NCBI GenBank assembly: GCA_009692205.1
Contig: SHZR01000009.1
Span: 1-64,000, forward strand
Reading direction: 5' to 3'
Length of the DNA stretch: 64,000 nt
Source of the DNA: Gemmatimonadota bacterium
GTDB lineage: Bacteria; Gemmatimonadota; Gemmatimonadetes; Longimicrobiales; Gaopeijiaceae
The notes below the pieces were generated by a model, which had not been told where the DNA came from, did not search any database, and saw nothing but the letters and a program-made list of their open reading frames with translations. Position 1 is the first letter of the stretch; each line of letters starts with the position of its first letter. Both the position numbers and the translations under genes were made by a program. This document shows positions 8,649-17,018 of the stretch, piece by piece.

Positions 8649-9623
8649 ATGCATGTCCTCGCCATCGTCATTCCAGCCTATAAGCCCGATTTCTTCCGGG
8701 CCGCGCTCGACTCCGTGGCCGCGCAAACGGACCGGCGCTTTCGCGTATACGTCGGCGACGACGGCGGTCCGCCGGAGATCGAGAGGATCTGCGCTTCGTT
8801 CTCGGCATCCGGGGTCGACATCGTCTACCGACGGTTCGACGAGAACCTCGGGGGCCGCTCCCTCACCGCCCATTGGAACCGGTGCATCGCCCTCTCGGAG
8901 GAGCCCTGGGTATGGCTCTTCTCGGACGACGACGAGATGGCCCCCGACTGCGTGGCGTCGATCCACGAGGAACTGTCTCGCAACCGCAACCGGAGCGTCC
9001 TCCGCTTCAACACCGACGTGATCGATGGACGCGGCAAGACGCTCTCGATGAGCGCGGCGCACCCCGAAGTCGAGACCGGCGTGGACTTCCTCTACGCGCG
9101 ACTCCGAGGCCAGCGGAACAGCTACGTGGTCGAGTACGTCTTCCGTCGCGATGCGTTCGAGCGAGCGGGTGGGTTCCCCGACTACCCGGTCGCGTGGTGC
9201 GCGGACGACGTGGCTTGGTATTCGTTCTCGCGCGGCGGCGAGATCCGCACGCTCACGAGGGGGAAGGTGCGCTGGCGCGCGAGCGGGCTGAACATCACCG
9301 ACGCCAATCGCAGGCATCAGCGCGAGAAGCTCGAGGCGGGCTCGCGGTTCCTGCGCTTCGTGTGTGACGAAGTCGCGCCGAGCGACCGTTCCGGCTCGCG
9401 CTCACCGGACGACTGGCGCAGGGCCGAGGAGCATTGGTGGGTGGACCAGATCCGCTATCTGATGCCGCTCGGGCCGGCGCTCTGGCCCCGAGTGCTGCGA
9501 GCGTCGGACGGTGTCTGGCGGAGGACCGGCGCCGGTAAGGTGGCCACGCTCGCCGGCTGGAATGTGATCGCGACGCTGCGGGCACTGCGGGGGATCGTGC
9601 GGCGACTCTTTCGGAGTCGCTGA
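8649..9623 (+). CDS. Family 2 glycosyltransferase
   Basis: A 324-residue GT-A glycosyltransferase without obvious membrane helices. It begins with the classical IVIPAYKPDFF nucleotide-binding strand, and an early acidic cluster (YVGDDGG) corresponds to the first Asp motif. The DxD equivalent is LFSDDDEMAPD, about residues 95-105. Transfer of a nucleotide-activated sugar to a surface glycan is the likely reaction. The gene is divergent from the ABC exporter with only 25 bases between the start codons, so both promoters must overlap. It converges with the hypothetical gene ending at 9635. Confidence 0.85.
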   Translation: MHVLAIVIPAYKPDFFRAALDSVAAQTDRRFRVYVGDDGGPPEIERICASFSASGVDIVYRRFDENLGGRSLTAHWNRCIALSEEPWVWLFSDDDEMAPDCVASIHEELSRNRNRSVLRFNTDVIDGRGKTLSMSAAHPEVETGVDFLYARLRGQRNSYVVEYVFRRDAFERAGGFPDYPVAWCADDVAWYSFSRGGEIRTLTRGKVRWRASGLNITDANRRHQREKLEAGSRFLRFVCDEVAPSDRSGSRSPDDWRRAEEHWWVDQIRYLMPLGPALWPRVLRASDGVWRRTGAGKVATLAGWNVIATLRALRGIVRRLFRSR

Positions 9624-9634
9624 GACCCCTCCAC

Positions 9635-10384
9635 CTACTCCGTCGACTTCTTCTTCCTGCCGATCGGAATCAGACCCTCCGCCGAAGCGGTCAAGGGCAG
9701 GAACGGAACCCAATTGCGCACCGCGAGGCGCGCGGCCTCGTCGGTGACGTCCACATGGAGGCCCACGAACCGGTGCGCCACGAAGAGCGTGGGCATCGCG
9801 ATCACGCCCTCGGGGAGGAGCTGCTCGGGCGATCGCACGGCCACGAAGCGATGGTCCGAGCCCTCCACCGTCTGGATCTCGTGCGACTCCCCCCGCAGCA
9901 CGTGGCCATCCACCGTGCGGTAGTAGTGGCTGCGCAACGGGTTGGCCGCGTCGCGAAGGTCCTTCATCGCCGACGGATTGTCCGCACGGAAGTCGAAGGC
10001 CACCTCCACGCGCACGCGGTCGATGCTCACGGGCGCGAACTCGCGACCGGCGCGGAGACCGGTGAGGAATTGCGGAATCTTCTGATCCTTGTGAGGCAAC
10101 AGCGCGGTGAGGCGTTTCTCCAGCCCAGCGCCCGGAGTGGGCGTGGTGAGATACGTCCCCAGGGACTCGCGCGAGTCCGGGACCCCCTTCCGGTCCAGTC
10201 TCTCGAACCGGAGCGCCGCCAGCACCACGACGGGGCAGCCCTGCAGACGCAGCCCCACGAGCTCCCAGAAGTGGTCCTTCTCCGCGCGGCCCAGATAGAT
10301 CTGGTCCGGATCGGGAATGAACTGGTATCCGTCGCGGACGCGGGCCAGGTGCTCGGCGACGTGCTCGAAGTGCGGATGCGCCAT
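9635..10384 (-). CDS. Hypothetical protein (about 249 aa)
   Basis: I do not recognise this family. The frame is open for 269 codons from a GTG at 10444. The ATG at 10384 (MAHPHFEHVAEH) is preferred because the extra N-terminal 20 residues look like compositional drift; neither start has a clear ribosome binding site. The protein is soluble, mixed alpha/beta and rich in Arg and charged residues, with a basic tail (IGRKKKSTE). The neighbours are a glycosyltransferase (convergent) and the ACSF3-type synthetase (divergent, about 180 bases away). No catalytic motif is evident. Confidence 0.6.
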   Translation of the reverse strand: MAHPHFEHVAEHLARVRDGYQFIPDPDQIYLGRAEKDHFWELVGLRLQGCPVVVLAALRFERLDRKGVPDSRESLGTYLTTPTPGAGLEKRLTALLPHKDQKIPQFLTGLRAGREFAPVSIDRVRVEVAFDFRADNPSAMKDLRDAANPLRSHYYRTVDGHVLRGESHEIQTVEGSDHRFVAVRSPEQLLPEGVIAMPTLFVAHRFVGLHVDVTDEAARLAVRNWVPFLPLTASAEGLIPIGRKKKSTE

Positions 10385-10561
10385 CAGTCGGGCTCGTTCG
10401 AAGGGACGCGACGCTACCTCGCGGGCGGCTTCTGCACAAGGCACCGCGGGCCCCCGTGGGCCACGCCCCGCTTGCTCCGCCGGGGAGCCCTCGGTTCAGT
10501 TGTGTGTGATGATCGGACACGCCCGCATGGACCTCTCCGCCGCGAGGAGCGTCGTTTAGAC

Positions 10562-12064
10562 GTGACCCTCCCCCTCTTCGAGCGGGCACGGCGCTACGCA
10601 GATCGCACCGCGATCGTCGCGCCGGAGGGCGAGTTCTCCTACGGGGAGCTATCGGCCGCCGCCGAGTCCGTGGCGACCCACCTCCTGGACGGGCGCCCCG
10701 ACCTCGGCGGCGAGCGCGTCTGCTTCCTCGTCCCGTCGGGCTGGTCCTATGCGGCCGTGCAGTGGGGAATCTGGCGCGCCGGCGGGGTCGCGGTCCCGAT
10801 GGCAGTCTCGCACCCCACCGCCGAGCTCGAGCATGTGCTCGACGACGCTGGACCTACCACGGTCGTGGCGCACCCCGAGCTCGCATCGCGCCTCAGCGAC
10901 GCGGCCACGACGAGGCGGCTACGGCTCATCGACACGCAGGAGCTCACCCGGAGCAGCTCCGGTGGCACGCTCCCAACGCTCGCCCCCGAGCGGCCCTGCA
11001 TGATCCTCTATACGTCCGGCACCACGGGACGGCCGAAGGGCGCCGTGCTGTCGCACGGCAACGTGCAGGCCCAGGTCGAATCGCTCTCGCAGGCGTGGGG
11101 CTGGACCCCCGACGATCGCGTGCTCCTGCACCTCCCTCTCCATCACGTCCACGGGATCGTGAACGTCCTGACGTCGGCGCTCTGGAACGGCGCGGTATGC
11201 GACATCCTGCCGACCTTCCGCCCGCTCGACGTGTGGGAGCGGCTCGCGAGCGGGGGGCTGACCCTCTACATGGCGGTCCCCACGGTCTATGCGCGTCTCA
11301 TCGATGCCTGGGATGAAGCGGCACCCGAGAAGAGGAGCGCCTGGTCTCTCGGTGCGCGCCCCTGCCGCCTCATGATCTCTGGGTCGGCGGCACTCCCGGT
11401 GCCGACCCTCGAGCGTTGGGAAGCGATCACGGGGCATCGGCTGCTCGAGCGGTACGGCATGACCGAGATCGGCATGGCGCTCTCGAACCCGGTCACCGGC
11501 GAGCGCCGCCCCGGGTACGTCGGCGAGCCCCTGCCGGGCGTGCAGGTCCGGCTCGTCGACGAGGCCGACCAGCCGGTCCCCGTCGGCACGCCCGGCCAGA
11601 TCCAGGTGCGGGGTCCGACGGTGTTCGGCTCCTACCTGGGGCGTCCCGAGGAGACCGCCGCCGCCTTCACCCCGGACGGCTGGTTCCGCACCGGGGACGT
11701 GGCGGTCATCGATCAGGGCGCGTATCGCATCTTGGGGCGTTCGAGCGTGGACATCCTGAAGACCGGCGGGGAAAAGATCTCGGCCCTGGAGATCGAGGAC
11801 GTGCTTCGCGCGCACGGGGCCGTCGCCGACTGCGCGGTCGTGGGCGTGCCGGATCCGGAGTGGGGCGAGCGGGTGTGCGCCGCGGTCGTGCGGCGCCCCG
11901 CGAGTGAAGTGTCGGAGGCGGAGCTTCGTACGTTCGCCAAGAGCCGGCTCGCGCCGTACAAGGTGCCGAAGCAGTTCCTGTTCGTGGCCGAGCTTCCCCG
12001 CAACCCGATGGGAAAAGTGACCAAGCCGGCCGTCCGCGAGATCTTCCAGAGCGACACCCCATGA
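10562..12064 (+). CDS. ACSF3-type malonyl/methylmalonyl-CoA synthetase
   Basis: A 500-residue member of the adenylate-forming acyl-CoA synthetase superfamily. The AMP-binding P-loop is YTSGTTGRPKGAVLSHGN. The segments RYGMTEIGMALSNP and SVDILKTGGEKISALEIE are characteristic of the ACSF3/MatB branch, which activates malonate or methylmalonate with ATP and CoA. The usual C-terminal Lys region (PYKVPKQFLFVAELPRN..GKVTK) is complete. The GTG at 10562 follows GAGGAG, and the frame remains open upstream without start or function. Its stop overlaps the next gene by ATGA. The product would supply malonyl-CoA for fatty-acid or polyketide synthesis; a general short-chain dicarboxylate preference is inferred. 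Confidence 0.85.
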   Translation: MTLPLFERARRYADRTAIVAPEGEFSYGELSAAAESVATHLLDGRPDLGGERVCFLVPSGWSYAAVQWGIWRAGGVAVPMAVSHPTAELEHVLDDAGPTTVVAHPELASRLSDAATTRRLRLIDTQELTRSSSGGTLPTLAPERPCMILYTSGTTGRPKGAVLSHGNVQAQVESLSQAWGWTPDDRVLLHLPLHHVHGIVNVLTSALWNGAVCDILPTFRPLDVWERLASGGLTLYMAVPTVYARLIDAWDEAAPEKRSAWSLGARPCRLMISGSAALPVPTLERWEAITGHRLLERYGMTEIGMALSNPVTGERRPGYVGEPLPGVQVRLVDEADQPVPVGTPGQIQVRGPTVFGSYLGRPEETAAAFTPDGWFRTGDVAVIDQGAYRILGRSSVDILKTGGEKISALEIEDVLRAHGAVADCAVVGVPDPEWGERVCAAVVRRPASEVSEAELRTFAKSRLAPYKVPKQFLFVAELPRNPMGKVTKPAVREIFQSDTP

Positions 12065-13656
12065 GCGAGGAGCGCCAGGCAGAAACCCTCACGGCGCTAC
12101 GACGCCTCCGCGGTCGCGGCACCGTGGGCGACGTGGCGGCGGCGGCCGGGCTTCCGAGTGAGGACGTGCGGCAGGCTTTGAAGGCGCTGCTCGAGTCCCA
12201 CCGCGGCCAGCTCGCGGTCTCGGACTCGGGCGAGCTGCTGTACGACTTCGACCCTCGCCTGATCGAGCGCGGGACAGAGCCGCTCTTCTTCCGCATGAAG
12301 CGTGCGATCGGAAAGGCCCTGCGAGGTGGGTTCAAGGCGTGGATCGTCGTCATGCTGGTGTCGTACTTCGTCCTCTTCGTCGTGCTCGTGGTCGCGGCCC
12401 TCTTCGCGAACAAGGGCGGCCGCGACAACCGCGGCGGCGGGTGGGGACGCGGACACCGCCACGGTGGGTTCCACATGCCGAACCTCTTCTTCTGGTACTG
12501 GATCTGGAGTCCGCGTTGGCGGGTCGGCCGCCCGTACTACGGACACAAGTGGGAGCGCACGCTCGACAAGGACGACAAGGTCCCCTTCTACAAGAAGGTG
12601 TTCTCCTTCGTCTTCGGGCCCGACCGACCGCGGCCGACGCAGCAGCAACTGGACCGCGGCACCATCCGACTCATCCGCTCGAAGAACGGCGTGCTCACCA
12701 CCGCGGAGCTCGTGGAGCACATGGCCACCACCTTCCCCGAGGCGGAGAGTGAGATGGGTCGGCTGCTCGGCGCGTACAACGGCGAGGCCGTCGTGTCCCC
12801 GCACGGGGAGATCGTCTATGCGTTCCCCGAGCTGATGACGAGCGCGCATGAAACGAAGCGGTCGCGGCCGCCGAACCCCTCGTGGCTCAGGCTCGAGCCG
12901 CGCCTCGAACTCACCGGCAACACCGGAGGAGCGAACTGGGCGGTCGCGGGCATGAACTCCTTCACGCTCCTCGCCGCCGCGACGTCGCCCTGGTTCATCT
13001 TTCCGCGGCTCGGGATCGGCGGCACGGCCGCCCTCGTCGGACTCGTGTGGGTGCCGGTCGCCTTCAGCCTCCTGTTCTTCGCCGTGCCCTTCGCGCGCAC
13101 GCTCGCCGTGAAGCTCGAGAATCGGCGGCGGCGGCGGCGCAACGTCCGGCGCGTCCTGCTCGGGCTGGTCTATCGTCAAGGACTCGAAGACGCGCCCCCG
13201 GTCAGCGCAGCCGAGGCGCATCGGTATGTGACGTCACGGCTGAAGGATCAGGTCGTCGAGACGCGGGACGTGGAGGCCGAGCTGCATACCCTGGCCGCGG
13301 AGCTCGATGCCGACGTCACCACCGACGACGCGGGCGCGACCCTGTTCGCGTTCCCCGCGCTGCGGCGCGCGTTCCTGGCGAGTGACGCCGTCCGCCGGAA
13401 GCTCGAGCTGGAGAAGCGCACGCTAGGCGACATCATCTACTCGACATCCGACACGACCGCGGAGGCCGGAGCCCGGGATGGTGCACTCTTCGACCGCGCG
13501 CTCCAGGATGCGCGCGTCGACGTAGAGCGCCATCTGCCGGCTCTCGATCGTGTGGGATTCGAGGACGAGTTCGAGCTCGTGGCCTTCGACGAAGAACTCG
13601 CGAGGTCTGGGGCATCGATCGGCGCCCATGGATCGCGGACCGGGCGTCGAGGGTAA
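12061..13656 (+). CDS. Membrane protein with three repeated winged-helix-like modules
   Basis: A 531-residue protein of unrecognised family. Three similar modules occur at residues 1-70, 200-258 and 363-434. Each has an LTALRRLRGRGTV-like helical start and ends in a G-x-x-x-Y/F-x-F signature (SGELLYDFDPRL, HGEIVYAFPELM, AGATLFAFPAL). Between them are a membrane segment (about 92-115), an aromatic stretch FFWYWIWSPRWRV (143-155) and two further membrane segments (about 300-345). A basic RRRRRR run marks the cytoplasmic side. The start overlaps the stop of the ACSF3-type gene (ATGA), so the two products are made together. Regulation or membrane anchoring of a partner is possible but unproven. 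Confidence 0.7.
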   Translation: MSEERQAETLTALRRLRGRGTVGDVAAAAGLPSEDVRQALKALLESHRGQLAVSDSGELLYDFDPRLIERGTEPLFFRMKRAIGKALRGGFKAWIVVMLVSYFVLFVVLVVAALFANKGGRDNRGGGWGRGHRHGGFHMPNLFFWYWIWSPRWRVGRPYYGHKWERTLDKDDKVPFYKKVFSFVFGPDRPRPTQQQLDRGTIRLIRSKNGVLTTAELVEHMATTFPEAESEMGRLLGAYNGEAVVSPHGEIVYAFPELMTSAHETKRSRPPNPSWLRLEPRLELTGNTGGANWAVAGMNSFTLLAAATSPWFIFPRLGIGGTAALVGLVWVPVAFSLLFFAVPFARTLAVKLENRRRRRRNVRRVLLGLVYRQGLEDAPPVSAAEAHRYVTSRLKDQVVETRDVEAELHTLAAELDADVTTDDAGATLFAFPALRRAFLASDAVRRKLELEKRTLGDIIYSTSDTTAEAGARDGALFDRALQDARVDVERHLPALDRVGFEDEFELVAFDEELARSGASIGAHGSRTGRRG

Positions 13657-13664
13657 GCCCGGTC

Positions 13665-14078
13665 ATGATGCCGCCTCCTGGGTCGATGCGCTTGCGAGCC
13701 GACCGTGCCGCGCCGCGCCTGCTCGCGTGTGCGCTCCTGGTGGCCGCCTCCGCGTGCGGAGGTGGTCGCGCGTTGCCCGGCTCCGACCCGTTCTCGGGCG
13801 CCGGCACTGCGACGGAAGCGCGAATCCGCGTCCGCAATTCCAATTTCTACGACGCCACGCTCATCGCACTGGGCGACAACGGACGCCGGAGGCTCGGCAC
13901 CGTGGGGGGGAACTCGACTGCGGTGTTCACGATGCCGTGGGAGTTCTCCGGAGGCCTCCGCATTCAGATCGATCTCTTGGCGGGTCCCACGTGCACGACA
14001 GACGTGGTCATGGTCAACCCGGGCGATACCGTCGAACTCGAGATCATGTCCGACGCCAACGGCTCCTTCTGCAGGTGA
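13665..14078 (+). CDS. Small lipoprotein-like exported protein
   Basis: A 137-residue protein with an N-terminal signal (RLLACALLVAASAC) ending in Cys, consistent with a lipobox though the -3 position is Ala. The mature part is short and beta-rich (RIRVRNSNFYDATL, VELEIMSDANGSFC). It has two later Cys residues (TCTT and SFC) that could form a disulfide. The initiation ATG is ambiguous: tandem ATGs at 13665/13668 follow GAGGG, while ATG 13686 gives a more typical signal length. It begins nine bases after the three-module membrane protein and may be cotranscribed with it. Its function is unknown. Confidence 0.6.
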   Translation: MMPPPGSMRLRADRAAPRLLACALLVAASACGGGRALPGSDPFSGAGTATEARIRVRNSNFYDATLIALGDNGRRRLGTVGGNSTAVFTMPWEFSGGLRIQIDLLAGPTCTTDVVMVNPGDTVELEIMSDANGSFCR

Positions 14079-14085
14079 GCCGCCT

Positions 14086-15261
14086 CTACTCGTAGAGTAA
14101 GTAAGGCGCCACGGCTCTGCCGAACGCGCCAATCTCGCCCTCGGTGCCGGCCAGGATCTCCGTCGGCGACGACATCCCGTCGATTCCCGACCTCAGCGTG
14201 TCGCTCCCCCAGAGGATATCGATCGGGGGCTTCTCGGCCTCGTACTCGTACGGCGGCGAGCGCCAGGCGAACTCGTCGGGTGCGAGCGCCTTCACGGCGG
14301 CAAGAATCGCGACCGCGGTGTGGACGGAGCGGAACGCGCGCGCGTCGGTCACGTGGAGTTGTCCCCCCGCGCATATCCTACCCGCGTGCTTCTGGAACGT
14401 GGGCTCGAAGTGGCAGGGTCGGAGGGTGACACCGGGGCCCAGCTCCCCGCGGAGTCGCTCGGCGAGCGCGTACGCATCCAGGTAAGGAGCGCCGAACAGC
14501 TCGAACGGTCGCGTCGTTCCCCGACCCTCGGAGAGGTTGGTGCCCTCGAGAAGGACCATCCCCGGGTAGACCCGGCACGACTCGGACGTGGGAAGGTTGG
14601 GGCTCGGCATGACCCAGGGCAGACCCGTGTCCTCCCACGACATCGTCCGCCGCCACCCATCGCACCCGACGACCTCGAGCTCGCAGCCGATCCCGCGCTC
14701 TGCGTTGAGCCACAGCGCGAGCTCCCCGCACGTGAGACCGTGCCTGAGCGGAACCGGGTGGAGTCCTACGAAGGACTCGAAGCCCGCCCTGAGCAGCGGC
14801 CCCTCGCGAATGACGCCGCCGACCGGATTCGGACGATCGAGCACGACGAAGCGAACGCCGGCCTCGGCGCATGCTTCCATGGCCAGGGCCATCGTCCACA
14901 CGAACGTGTAAATCCTGACGCCGACGTCCTGAAGATCGAAGAGCAGCGCATCCAGGCCCCGCAACATCTCGGGCGTCGGCTTGCGAACCACACCGTACAG
15001 GGAATGCACCGGCACGCCGCTCACCGGATCCAGGTACGGTTCGGACTCCACCATGTTGTCCTGCTTCTCGCCGCGGGCGCCGTGCTGCGGACCGAACAGG
15101 GCGCGCAGGTCGTAGCCCGCCTCCGCGAGCGCGGTGGCCGAGTGGGTCAGGTCATCCGTCACGGAAGCCGGGTGGGCGATGAGGCCGAGCGCGAGGGGCC
15201 GCAGGTGCGCTGCCTCCCCCGCCAACAACCGCTCGATGCCGCGGCGTACCCTCCGCGTCAT
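14086..15261 (-). CDS. NamZ-type exo-beta-N-acetylmuramidase (DUF1343)
   Basis: A 391-residue protein matching the DUF1343 family, whose characterised member NamZ removes N-acetylmuramic acid from the non-reducing ends of muropeptides. Family hallmarks are LFGPQHGARGEKQDNMVE, VHSLYG, LFDLQDVGVRIYTFVWTM, LDRPNPVGG, SPNLPT and GTNLSEGRGTTRPFE. There is no evident signal peptide at the chosen ATG, so the protein looks cytoplasmic, whereas many homologues are secreted. It may act in cell-wall recycling or turnover of scavenged murein. The upstream gene on the same strand (carboxypeptidase-regulatory-like) is four bases away, which suggests one transcript. Confidence 0.85.
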   Translation of the reverse strand: MTRRVRRGIERLLAGEAAHLRPLALGLIAHPASVTDDLTHSATALAEAGYDLRALFGPQHGARGEKQDNMVESEPYLDPVSGVPVHSLYGVVRKPTPEMLRGLDALLFDLQDVGVRIYTFVWTMALAMEACAEAGVRFVVLDRPNPVGGVIREGPLLRAGFESFVGLHPVPLRHGLTCGELALWLNAERGIGCELEVVGCDGWRRTMSWEDTGLPWVMPSPNLPTSESCRVYPGMVLLEGTNLSEGRGTTRPFELFGAPYLDAYALAERLRGELGPGVTLRPCHFEPTFQKHAGRICAGGQLHVTDARAFRSVHTAVAILAAVKALAPDEFAWRSPPYEYEAEKPPIDILWGSDTLRSGIDGMSSPTEILAGTEGEIGAFGRAVAPYLLYE

Positions 15262-15264
15262 GCG

Positions 15265-16968
15265 CTAGCGGTTCTCGCGCGCGCGACGAATCTCGACCGC
15301 GCGCCCCGCTTCCGCCGCACCGATCGTTACCGGGTCCGCGCCGACTTCCGCGCCATCCACGACCGTGGAGACAGAGATCTGCGGTCCGCGAGGCACACCG
15401 CAGAGCGTGAACGCGCCGTCCTGGCCCGTGGTCACCTCGAGGCCGGACCTGTCCACCAGGCGGAGGGCATCCTGACCTGGCGCTCCGAGTCCGAATCCCA
15501 ACCAGGTCGCCCGAACGGTCGCACCCGCCCACGCACCACCCGCCGCATCGACAACCCTGCCGACGAAGGCGCCGCCGCCTGCCGCGCCAAGCTGGGTGCG
15601 GCACGCCTCGAGCAGGAGGTCGTTCGCCGACGGCATGTGGAACTCGACGTACGACACCTCATTCTGAATGACTTCGCGCGTGAGCGGTGTCGCCAGGAGG
15701 CCGAACGCAGCGAGGCGGGGGTCGACGAATCGAACCCGGTAGTTGCCCTCGCTCAGACCAAGGAGCCCGAACCGCCCCTCGGCGTCCGTGAAGACCTCCT
15801 GACTGCCGCCGACCACACCCACACGAGCGCCCGGGAGCGGCGCACCGACGCTGTCGACGACGACGCCCTCGATGCCGCCGGTCTGGCGGCGGCCTCCGAG
15901 ACTGCGCCCGCCACCCTCATGCACCTCGACCACTCGGCCGCCCGCCCGGCGGAGGGTGATGAGCGTCGATCTCGACGTCCGATCGACGACCCGCGTTCCG
16001 ATGATGGGCATCTGGATCCACCACTCCGGCACGATCCAGGTACCGGAGGGCATGCGCTGGAACTCCACGCGCCCGCCTGCCGGGGCCGACCCGAAGTCCA
16101 AGTCCATGTTCGTATACGAGTACTCGAGCCAACGGAGCTCGGCTGTGCCGTCGTCCAGCCACAGCGTGCCCGAGACATCGACGATCCGGCCGCGCGTATC
16201 CAGTGGCTCGAAACCCAGCCCGATGACGCCCGCAACCTGGTCACGGGCCGCGAGGAGAAAGCAGTGCGTGTCCAGGAACTCGTCGGAGAGCAGGACATTG
16301 GCGTCCGGAGCGTAATACACCAGCTCGGGCCCATCACGCTGCAAGAACCCACCATCCAAGAGCTCCGCAGTCGGCACGCTCTCGAAGGGTACCCGCATGT
16401 ATCCGTCACGCCGGGACTCCTCTTCGCGCATGACGAGCAGCGTGTTCGGATCCAGGTCGCGCTCGTATTTCATGGTCTCGTAGCGATACAGCCCCTGGCG
16501 CTCGGTGAGCGCGGCGGCGCTCAAGGCCTTGCGGGCCTCTTCCCAGAGGGTGGCGACGACCAGCCCCTCGCCCGCAGGCCTAGCGGTGCACCGGCGCCGG
16601 TCCGCCATGACGTCGATCCCCTCGAGGTCGATCGGCCTGGGATCGAGGCTGAGTTCCAGGGGCTCGGCCACCCCCTGGGTCACATCGAAGGGCTCGGTCT
16701 CTCGGGTCGCCATCCCGATCATCTCGGCGCGCACGCGATAACGCGCCGGCGGCACGGAGACGAAGAGCGCCCGACCGCGCTCGTCGGTGAGCACGCTGCG
16801 CACGATCCGGCCCGTATCGTCGATGAGATGGGCGAGAGCGCCGAAGATCGGCCCCGAAGTGTCGGAGCCCATCACGCGCAGCAGGACCGTCTGCGCCGAG
16901 GCGGGAGCGGGACGCAACCCGGCTGCGAGGAGCAGGGCAATGAGGAGCGAGCAGAGTCGGCGTGGCAT
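15265..16968 (-). CDS. Secreted carboxypeptidase-regulatory-like domain protein
   Basis: A 567-residue protein with a signal peptide (residues 1-26, LLIALLLAAGLRPAPASAQ). There are three beta-sandwich modules of the carboxypeptidase-regulatory type. The N-terminal one (about 28-115) carries SVLTDERGRALFVSVP. The middle one (about 395-475) carries GIEGVVVDSVGAPLPGARVGVVGG and EGRFGLLGLSEGNYRVRFVD, and the C-terminal one (about 490-560) carries GQDGAFTLCGVPRG. A central region of about 250 residues resembles TonB-system-associated surface proteins of Gemmatimonadota. The protein is probably periplasmic or outer-membrane associated. The frame stays open far upstream, but ATG 16968 is the only start followed by a signal peptide. 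Confidence 0.7.
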   Translation of the reverse strand: MPRRLCSLLIALLLAAGLRPAPASAQTVLLRVMGSDTSGPIFGALAHLIDDTGRIVRSVLTDERGRALFVSVPPARYRVRAEMIGMATRETEPFDVTQGVAEPLELSLDPRPIDLEGIDVMADRRRCTARPAGEGLVVATLWEEARKALSAAALTERQGLYRYETMKYERDLDPNTLLVMREEESRRDGYMRVPFESVPTAELLDGGFLQRDGPELVYYAPDANVLLSDEFLDTHCFLLAARDQVAGVIGLGFEPLDTRGRIVDVSGTLWLDDGTAELRWLEYSYTNMDLDFGSAPAGGRVEFQRMPSGTWIVPEWWIQMPIIGTRVVDRTSRSTLITLRRAGGRVVEVHEGGGRSLGGRRQTGGIEGVVVDSVGAPLPGARVGVVGGSQEVFTDAEGRFGLLGLSEGNYRVRFVDPRLAAFGLLATPLTREVIQNEVSYVEFHMPSANDLLLEACRTQLGAAGGGAFVGRVVDAAGGAWAGATVRATWLGFGLGAPGQDALRLVDRSGLEVTTGQDGAFTLCGVPRGPQISVSTVVDGAEVGADPVTIGAAEAGRAVEIRRARENR

Positions 16969-17018
16969 GTCGTGACCGAACGTAACCGGCCGCTGGCGCG
17001 GCCGGCCAGCGTAGGGGA

